From: Gallintestinimicrobium propionicum
GTDB taxonomy: Bacteria; Bacillota; Clostridia; Lachnospirales; Lachnospiraceae
Direction of reading: 5' to 3'
Assembly (NCBI RefSeq): GCF_025567525.1
Contig: NZ_JAOQJY010000012.1
Span: 51,263 to 115,262 of the forward strand
DNA length: 64,000 nucleotides
In this document: one piece after another, positions 59,267-64,000 of the stretch
How the letters are laid out: each line of letters begins with the position of its first letter
How positions within the stretch are numbered: position 1 is the stretch's first letter
Position numbers and translations under genes: made by a program
The notes under the pieces: generated by a model
What the model saw: only the letters and a program-made list of their open reading frames with translations
The model's database searches: none
Told to the model about the DNA's origin: nothing

Positions 59267-60046
59267 ATGCACTATGCGGAAGAAGAAATGCAGTATCATC
59301 TGCAGATTCATAACGGGCAGGTTGGAAAATATGTCATTTTGCCGGGAGACCCTAAACGGTGTGAAAAAATCGCCGCATATTTTGAACATCCGGTTTTGAT
59401 TGCGGACAGCCGGGAATTTGTGACGTATACCGGAACGCTGGAGGGCGAGACCGTTTCTGTGACCTCGACAGGCATCGGCGGTCCCTCTGCGGCGATTGCG
59501 ATGGAAGAGCTGTTCAAAGCGGGCGCGCATACGTTTATCCGCGTCGGAACCTGCGGCGGCATTGACACAGAGGTACAAAGCGGCGATCTGGTCATTGCAA
59601 CCGGTGCGGTACGGGCTGAGGGGACGAGCCGGGAATATGCTCCGATCGAATATCCGGCAGTCGCAAACCTGGATGTGATCTGCGCACTGCGAGAGGCAGC
59701 CCGGGATCAGGCAATCCGATTCCATACGGGCGTTGTGCAGAGCAAGGACTCCTTTTACGGACAGCACGAGCCGCAGGTCATGCCGGTGGATTACATGCTG
59801 CAGCAGCACTGGGGCGCGTGGAAAAAGATGGGATGCCTTGCATCGGAAATGGAATCCGCGGCGCTGTTTATCGTGGCGCAGTATCTTCGGGTGCGCTGCG
59901 GCGCGGTATTTCTGACGATGGCAAACCAGGAGCGGGAAGTGCTCGGACTTTCTAACCCGGTCGTCCACGACACAGACATGGCGGTGCGCGTCGGCGTGGA
60001 GGCACTGAAAAAGCTGATCGCACAGGATCGCATGACGAAGCTGTGA
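59267..60046 (+). CDS. udp: uridine phosphorylase
   Basis: The start is ATG 59267 after AAAGGGGG; an earlier in-frame ATG would lie inside the preceding gene. The 259-residue protein matches the PNP/UDP family: GKYVILPGDPKRCEKIA, STGIGGPSAAIAMEEL, RVGTCGGIDTEVQSGD with phosphate-binding residues and CLASEMESAALFIVA. It splits uridine (or related nucleosides) with phosphate to uracil and ribose-1-phosphate. Terminator at 60125-60164. Confidence 0.92.
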   Translation: MHYAEEEMQYHLQIHNGQVGKYVILPGDPKRCEKIAAYFEHPVLIADSREFVTYTGTLEGETVSVTSTGIGGPSAAIAMEELFKAGAHTFIRVGTCGGIDTEVQSGDLVIATGAVRAEGTSREYAPIEYPAVANLDVICALREAARDQAIRFHTGVVQSKDSFYGQHEPQVMPVDYMLQQHWGAWKKMGCLASEMESAALFIVAQYLRVRCGAVFLTMANQEREVLGLSNPVVHDTDMAVRVGVEALKKLIAQDRMTKL

Positions 60047-60124
60047 GCCTGGGATCTGTCTGTTGAGCCGCGTAATCAGGGATGGATGTTGTTCTGCACA
60101 GAGTATTTTCCATGTCACCATAAC

Positions 60125-60164
60125 AAAAAGAGCAGTTCCCGTGACGGTGGGAACTGCTCTTTTT
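60125..60164. terminator. bidirectional terminator between udp and rpsT
   Basis: AAAAAGAGCAGTTCCC (60125-60140) and its complement (60149-60164) give a 16-bp stem with an eight-base loop. A/T tracts are present at both sides, so both convergent genes can end here. Confidence 0.85.
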
Positions 60165-60203
60165 CATACAGAATTTTTTAATTCTGTTTCATTCGTTTTA
60201 AAA

Positions 60204-60467
60204 TTAAGCGATTTCGTTTACTGCTTTAGCCAGACGGGAAACCTTTCTGGAAGCGGTGTTTTTATGATATACGCCCTTGGAAGCAGCCTTGTCGATAACT
60301 GTGGTTGCGTTCAGCAGTGCAGCCTTTGCAGCTTCCTTGTCCTGTGCTTCGATTGCAACACGAACCTTCTTAACAGCGGTCTTAACAGAAGATTTGATTG
60401 CTTTGTTTCTTTCAGCCTTGGTCTGGTTTACTAAAATTCTCTTCTTTGCAGATTTAATATTTGCCAC
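60204..60467 (-). CDS. rpsT: 30S ribosomal protein S20
   Basis: An 87-residue, strongly basic helical protein with the S20 pattern: ANIKSAKKRILVNQTKAERN near the start and KNTASRKVSRLAKAVNEI at the end. It binds 16S rRNA in the small subunit. The start codon is GTG at 60467 with GGAGG eight bases upstream. A consensus promoter lies at 60561-60589 and a shared terminator at 60125-60164. The position next to gpr and spoIIP is usual in Clostridia, with holA often to one side. Confidence 0.97.
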   Translation of the reverse strand: MANIKSAKKRILVNQTKAERNKAIKSSVKTAVKKVRVAIEAQDKEAAKAALLNATTVIDKAASKGVYHKNTASRKVSRLAKAVNEIA

Positions 60468-60560
60468 GATGATACCTCCAATGAATTAACCCAAAAATGT
60501 GTGCTGTATCGTATTACATTAAAGCCGGACACGGACGTTCTAATGCAAACATACATATGT

Positions 60561-60589
60561 ATTCTATTGGATGAAAAGAATTCTGTCAA
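60561..60589 (-). promoter_or_regulatory. promoter of rpsT
   Basis: On the minus strand TTGACA (60584-60589), a 17-base spacer and TAGAAT (60561-60566). Confidence 0.8.
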
Positions 60590-60628
60590 TAGATATTTTC
60601 TGGATTTTTGGAAAAAATGGGAATATAG

Positions 60629-60835
60629 TTCTTACAGTTCACTCGTACCGTTTGTAAGCAGATTTCATGCTCGCATGAAAATCTGCTTACAAAAAGGTAC
60701 GAAGGGAGAGCCACTTTATGAGTAAAAATGAGCTGCGAAGCAGCGGAGAGCGTCGAAGACGCGGTTCATGACAATAGAATGTTCGCGGAGCGAGCATTCT
60801 ATTGTATTGTGAATGGCGCGAGTGAACTGTAAGAA
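60629..60835. repeat. 207-bp nested palindromic element
   Basis: Exact 17-bp inverted ends, TTCTTACAGTTCACTCG at 60629-60645 and its complement at 60819-60835, enclose a long hairpin (about 60642-60700, with arms GTAAGCAGATTT and AAATCTGCTTAC) and a copy of the 39-bp palindromic repeat (60767-60805). It has no gene of its own and resembles a MITE or a complex REP element. It separates rpsT from gpr. Confidence 0.7.
60767..60805. repeat. 39-bp palindromic dispersed repeat, copy 2 (inverted)
   Basis: ACAATAGAATG (60771-60781) pairs with CATTCTATTGT (60795-60805). Compared with the reverse complement of 51349-51387, 36 of 39 bases agree. It lies inside the 207-bp element. Confidence 0.75.
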
Positions 60836-60862
60836 ACACAATCTTAGAAGGAGGGAATGCGA

Positions 60863-61774
60863 ATGAGCGTTTTTGTCGTTCGAACAGATCTTGCACTGGA
60901 AGAGGGGGAACGGATTCGGGAGTCCGGCGTTGAGATTCACGGGGTAATTCTGGAAGAGGAAACCAGACCGGAAACGGGAATTTTGGTGACGCGGGTAAAA
61001 ATAGAGACGAAAAATGGCGCAAAAATTATGGGGAAACCGATCGGAACATACGTTACACTGGAAGCCGGACAGCTTGGAAACGACGAGGAGGAGTATCAGC
61101 AGGAGGTGGCGAAGGAACTTTCGATGCAGCTGCAGAAACTGATTCCTGATCTGGAGACTGAAAAATCCGTGCTGGTCGTGGGGCTTGGAAACCGGCAGGT
61201 GACGGCGGATGCGCTGGGACCGCGGGTGGCGGACAGACTGTTTATTAACCGGCACATCATTCTCGAGTTTGGCGCTGCAGCGTATAACCGGAAAAAAATG
61301 AACCGCGTCAGCTGTCTTGTCCCCGGTGTAATGGCGCAGACAGGCATGGAGAGTGCGGAAATCGTGCGGGGCGTTGTGAAGGAGACAAAGCCGGATCTGG
61401 TGCTGGTTGTCGATGCGCTTGCGGCGCGTAGTACAAAGCGGTTAAACAGGACGTTCCAGATCAGTGACGCAGGAATCTATCCGGGTTCAGGGGTCGGCAA
61501 CCACAGAAATGCGCTGACCGGGGAATCTCTGGGAGTGCCGGTGCTTGCGATTGGTGTGCCGACGGTAGTGGATGCTGCGACAATCGTCGGAGACGCGCTG
61601 CGGGAGATGGAACAGGAAAACGATTCTGCGTTGCTTCAAAATCGCGAGCATCCGCAGGCACTGTCCGGTCTGAACAATATGTATGTGACCGGAAAGGACA
61701 TCGATGAGACAATTTTGTATCTGAGCGAAATCGTGTCGAATGGAATCAACCGGGCGCTGAACCCGGAAGGGTGA
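60863..61774 (+). CDS. gpr: germination protease Gpr
   Basis: The ATG at 60863 is chosen over the one at 60857 because AAGGAGGGA is better spaced. The 303-residue aspartate-type protease cleaves small acid-soluble spore proteins during germination. It shows the typical parts VVRTDLALEEGERIRES near the start with the processing region, VLVVGLGNRQVTADALGPR and PDLVLVVDALAARSTKRL. It is a marker of an endospore former. The next gene is spoIIP, the classical gpr-spoIIP order. Its end is duplicated in a tandem repeat (61753-61885). Confidence 0.96.
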   Translation: MSVFVVRTDLALEEGERIRESGVEIHGVILEEETRPETGILVTRVKIETKNGAKIMGKPIGTYVTLEAGQLGNDEEEYQQEVAKELSMQLQKLIPDLETEKSVLVVGLGNRQVTADALGPRVADRLFINRHIILEFGAAAYNRKKMNRVSCLVPGVMAQTGMESAEIVRGVVKETKPDLVLVVDALAARSTKRLNRTFQISDAGIYPGSGVGNHRNALTGESLGVPVLAIGVPTVVDAATIVGDALREMEQENDSALLQNREHPQALSGLNNMYVTGKDIDETILYLSEIVSNGINRALNPEG

Positions 61775-61885
61775 TTGCGAACCAACCGGCATTGAATCCG
61801 GAAGGGTGATTACGAACCAGTCAGGTGCTTGGTTAGGAAAAGTGATGGCGAACCAATCAGGTGCTGAGTCAGGAAAAGTGATTCC
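61753..61885. repeat. imperfect tandem repeat of 35-36 bp at the gpr end
   Basis: Four units begin at 61753, 61788, 61824 and 61860, each with GGAAGGGTGAT- or GGAAAAGTGAT-like core. The first unit includes the stop codon of gpr, so later units are extra copies of the gene end. The last is partial. Confidence 0.7.
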
Positions 61886-61894
61886 AGCCTTCCT

Positions 61895-63313
61895 GTGCGC
61901 ATATATTGCAGCATGGGGAAAAAAGACAGACCGAAAAAAAACAGATATCGGGCAGTAATCGCCATTGTGATAGCCGGAATTGTTTTTCTGGCGTTTCCGC
62001 GCGCAGAGGAACGAAATTTCAGGGAGCTTCTGACGGAGAATGCAGAGCTGGAGCTTTTAAATGCCCTATGTCCGGTGATCGCAGCGGCAGGGGACAACGG
62101 CAGGCTCTTTGTGTCCGGATGGATTTTTCCGTTTCTTGGTTATCAGAGCAAAACAAAAACCGCGCAGCTGGCGCAGGAAAATTCTGATATGGTGGAAAAG
62201 ATTCTGCTGGCGGAAGGAAGGGACGAATACACCGGGATGAGCGGTGACGATACAGAAAAAAATGCGCCGACGGATGGCAGGGACCTATCGCTTGAAGAGC
62301 TTGCGCGGTTGGAAAATGAGCAGGCGGGCGGAGGAAAAAGCGGACAAAACGGCGTGGCGGACGGCAGCGAAACCGATGGGAGCAGTGCTGCATCCGACCG
62401 CGAAGGACAAGGCAGCGGCGGGATCGAAACCAGACCTGGCGATAGTCAAAACGAAACCGGCGACACAGCAAATAGCTCCGGCATCGGCGATTTTACAGCC
62501 TCTCTTCCGGAGAAGCAGCGTACCTACAACTGGTCGGAGCTTACGAGTTATGATGCGCTGGTGCGGGAATTTTATGCGATCGATCCGGCAACCGCGGCGG
62601 ACGAGACGCAGCTGAATCAAAAGGCGCTGCTTGGCAGGGTGCTTTCCGTACAGAAGCGGACGGACGACCAGCCGCAGATTTTGATTTATCATACCCATTC
62701 GCAGGAAGCCTTTGCCGATTCGATTCCGGGAAACGCGCAGACCGGAATTATGGGCGTCGGGGAGGTGCTGGCGGAAATTCTTCGCAAACAGTATGGCTAT
62801 AACGTGATGCATCATATGGGACAGTATGACGTGGAAAAAAGGGATTATGCCTATTCCAATTCCCTTCCGGCGTTGGAAGCGATTTTGAAGGAAAACCCGT
62901 CGATTGAGGTGGTGATCGACCTGCACCGGGACGAAGTGGCAGAAGGAACGCGGCTCGTTACGGAGATCGGCGGCAAAAAAATGGCGCGCTTCATGTTTTT
63001 CAACGGACTGTCCAGAACGAGACGGCTCGGGGACATTGATTCGCTTCCGAATAAAAATATTGCGGATAATCTCGCATTTTCGTTCCAGATGCAGGTGCTG
63101 TGCAACGAGTATTACCCGGGGCTGACCCGCAGGATTTACTTGAAAGGCTACCGTTACAATATGCACTTAAAGCAGAGGTATCTGCTGATTGAAATGGGGG
63201 CGCAGACCAACACCTATGAGGAGTGTATGAATTCCTGTGTTCCACTGGCGCAGATGCTGGATCTGGAATTGTCGGGAAAAACAGATTTTACGCTTGATCC
63301 GGAGAAAGGATGA
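61895..63313 (+). CDS. spoIIP: stage II sporulation protein P
   Basis: A membrane-anchored peptidoglycan hydrolase required for engulfment. A helix near residues 20-36 is followed by a Ser/Gly/Asp-rich low-complexity stretch (about 130-195) and the SpoIIP catalytic domain with ILIYHTHSQEAFADS, IEVVIDLHRDEVAEGT and LLIEMGAQTNTYEEC, including the zinc-binding His/Glu residues. The start may be GTG 61895 or ATG 61913; no strong ribosome site is seen. It works with SpoIID and SpoIIM in the mother cell. Confidence 0.93.
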   Translation: MRIYCSMGKKDRPKKNRYRAVIAIVIAGIVFLAFPRAEERNFRELLTENAELELLNALCPVIAAAGDNGRLFVSGWIFPFLGYQSKTKTAQLAQENSDMVEKILLAEGRDEYTGMSGDDTEKNAPTDGRDLSLEELARLENEQAGGGKSGQNGVADGSETDGSSAASDREGQGSGGIETRPGDSQNETGDTANSSGIGDFTASLPEKQRTYNWSELTSYDALVREFYAIDPATAADETQLNQKALLGRVLSVQKRTDDQPQILIYHTHSQEAFADSIPGNAQTGIMGVGEVLAEILRKQYGYNVMHHMGQYDVEKRDYAYSNSLPALEAILKENPSIEVVIDLHRDEVAEGTRLVTEIGGKKMARFMFFNGLSRTRRLGDIDSLPNKNIADNLAFSFQMQVLCNEYYPGLTRRIYLKGYRYNMHLKQRYLLIEMGAQTNTYEECMNSCVPLAQMLDLELSGKTDFTLDPEKG

Positions 63314-63421
63314 GAGTAAAATGAGAATAATAGTCTCCCGTTTTGCAATGCCCGGCGGATGGGCACATAACGGCGTTGGAGTTTTCATAAATAAAACCCT
63401 TTCGTTTGCCATAGGCGGAAA

Positions 63422-63443
63422 CCCACTACCTTTAGGTGGTGGG
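63422..63443. repeat. left-end hairpin of the IS200/IS605 element
   Basis: CCCACTACC (63422-63430) pairs with GGTGGTGGG (63435-63443), loop TTTA. Such hairpins at the element ends are recognised by TnpA. Confidence 0.65.
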
Positions 63444-63460
63444 AGGAGCCTTGTAAATCT

Positions 63461-63736
63461 TTAATCGTTAACCCTGATTCTCAATATATTTTTGTATGGT
63501 AGTTGACGATACTTCTCCAATGCTGCAAGCAAAATATCCGTCTGACCAAAATATTTTTTTCTTCCAATACTGTTTAGACAGAAACGAACCATATTTGTGC
63601 CATAAGTATTAGCAATATCGTTAACATCATCAGCGATAGAATCTTTGAGTAATTGTTTACGATATTTGGTTACTAGAACTATATCTACTTTAAGGCTGTA
63701 TTTCCGTCTGTTATGACGATTGTATCTATTATCCAT
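63461..63736 (-). pseudogene. tnpA: IS200-type transposase TnpA with an internal deletion
   Basis: The N-terminal segment YSLKVDIVLVTKYRKQLLK and, in another frame after about codon 48, the end KYGSFLSKQYWKKKIFWSDG then YFACSIGEVSS belong to TnpA. The middle with the catalytic HUH histidines is lost. The junction has ACTTATGG, which could be shared by both sides (ANTYG and YLWHKYG codons), so a short-homology deletion plus frame change is likely. The remnant cannot catalyse transposition. Confidence 0.82.
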
Positions 63737-63821
63737 AATTCACGTCACCTCAAAACATTGATTTTCACTAATTATTATTATATAATATATTTAGTGAAAT
63801 ATCTATGAAAGGAGTACATAT

Positions 63822-64000
63822 ATGGAACAAATGACTATTACAGCTAAAATTCAAATAGTCGTAGATGAAACAGATAAGGTTTTGCTTGATGAAACTATGT
63901 CTGTTTATCGTAATGCCTGTAATTATGTTTCAGACTATGTATTCCGTACTCATGACTTAAAGCAGTTTTCGCTCAATAAGGTTTTGTATTCTACTTTACG
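63822..64000 (+). CDS. tnpB: TnpB (IS605-type RNA-guided nuclease), 5' part
   Basis: ATG 63822 has GAAAGGAG in good distance. The 59 residues in the window (EQMTITAKIQIVVDETDKVL, LDETMSVYRNACNYVSDYVF) match the start of TnpB proteins associated with IS200/IS605. These are RNA-guided nucleases (OMEGA). The catalytic domain and guide RNA region lie outside the window. The gene is divergent from the tnpA remnant. Confidence 0.85.
   Translation, partial: MEQMTITAKIQIVVDETDKVLLDETMSVYRNACNYVSDYVFRTHDLKQFSLNKVLYSTL

Noticed and set aside
58967..60121. A 384-codon open frame on the minus strand opposite the isomerase and uridine phosphorylase genes
   Set aside because: Antisense to two recognised enzymes with motifs; low-complexity basic product without family resemblance.
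61753..61885. CRISPR array
   Set aside because: The units are adjacent imperfect copies without spacers and begin inside a coding region; no cas genes are present.
1..64000. tRNA or rRNA genes, or a tRNA attachment site
   Set aside because: No cloverleaf-like or rRNA-like sequence was noticed on either strand; I could not run a dedicated search.

Overview
Kind of organism. The window looks like a spore-forming Clostridia genome, probably Lachnospiraceae. The right part carries gpr (germination protease), spoIIP, rpsT and other ordinary Firmicutes genes with strong AGGAGG-type ribosome sites. The left three quarters is an integrative conjugative element (ICE) of the Tn1549/CTn type, recognised by its gene set: MOBP relaxase, MobC, PrgI, VirB4, VirB6, Maff2, VirD4, DUF4366, DUF4315, DUF5688, DUF6017 and a Cna_B adhesin with sortase. 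Family names come from protein motifs read by eye; no database was searched.

Layout. 1-1476: end of an OmpR-type response regulator and its histidine kinase, probably ICE cargo; the ICE left end and integrase lie outside the window. 1477-1828: terminator plus four tandem perfect hairpins. 1829-12160 (minus): relaxase, accessory proteins, MobC, Cys-rich protein, topoisomerase III (with a 221-base N gap), DUF5688 and a SLOG protein. 12203-13320: divergent promoter/operator, XRE regulator and a plus-strand toxin-antitoxin pair. 13423-14969 (minus): dUTPase, ThyX and a MazG/DUF1599-like protein. 15540-21929: a 1637-residue thioester/Cna_B adhesin fused to a class B sortase, then DUF4366 and DUF4315 proteins. 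21948-40306: mating-pore and coupling genes. 40358-48863: polyvalent and accessory proteins, HTH, DUF3991/toprim and DUF6017 replication-type proteins. The right end of the ICE lies near 49117, where the sequence becomes the C-terminal 56 codons of a tyrosine recombinase.

The most striking structure is that three consecutive mating-pore genes (virB4, virB6, maff2) are each split by a sense-oriented group II intron of 2.6-2.8 kb. Removing the introns at GTGCG/AY-type boundaries restores each reading frame exactly (822, 287 and 71 codons). Two introns belong to one family; one of these has an in-frame TAG in its maturase. Conjugation should therefore depend on RNA splicing.

Other ICE features: at least ten otherwise unrelated proteins end with a shared [K/R]-P-S-[V/L/I]-x-x-x-L motif and a basic Pro/Glu/Arg tail. 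Seven intrinsic-terminator-like hairpins lie between co-directional genes, which implies attenuation or antitermination.

Chromosomal part (49.3-64 kb): NSS transporter, Gfo/Idh oxidoreductase, a membrane protein, Xaa-Pro aminopeptidase, AGCS alanine symporter, YitT protein, thioredoxin, sugar-phosphate isomerase, uridine phosphorylase, rpsT, gpr, spoIIP and an IS200/IS605 element with a deleted TnpA and an intact-looking TnpB start. The intergenic regions hold dispersed structured repeats. These include a roughly 97-base leader present upstream of both the aminopeptidase and thioredoxin genes, with base-pair-preserving changes between copies, and a 207-bp nested palindromic element.
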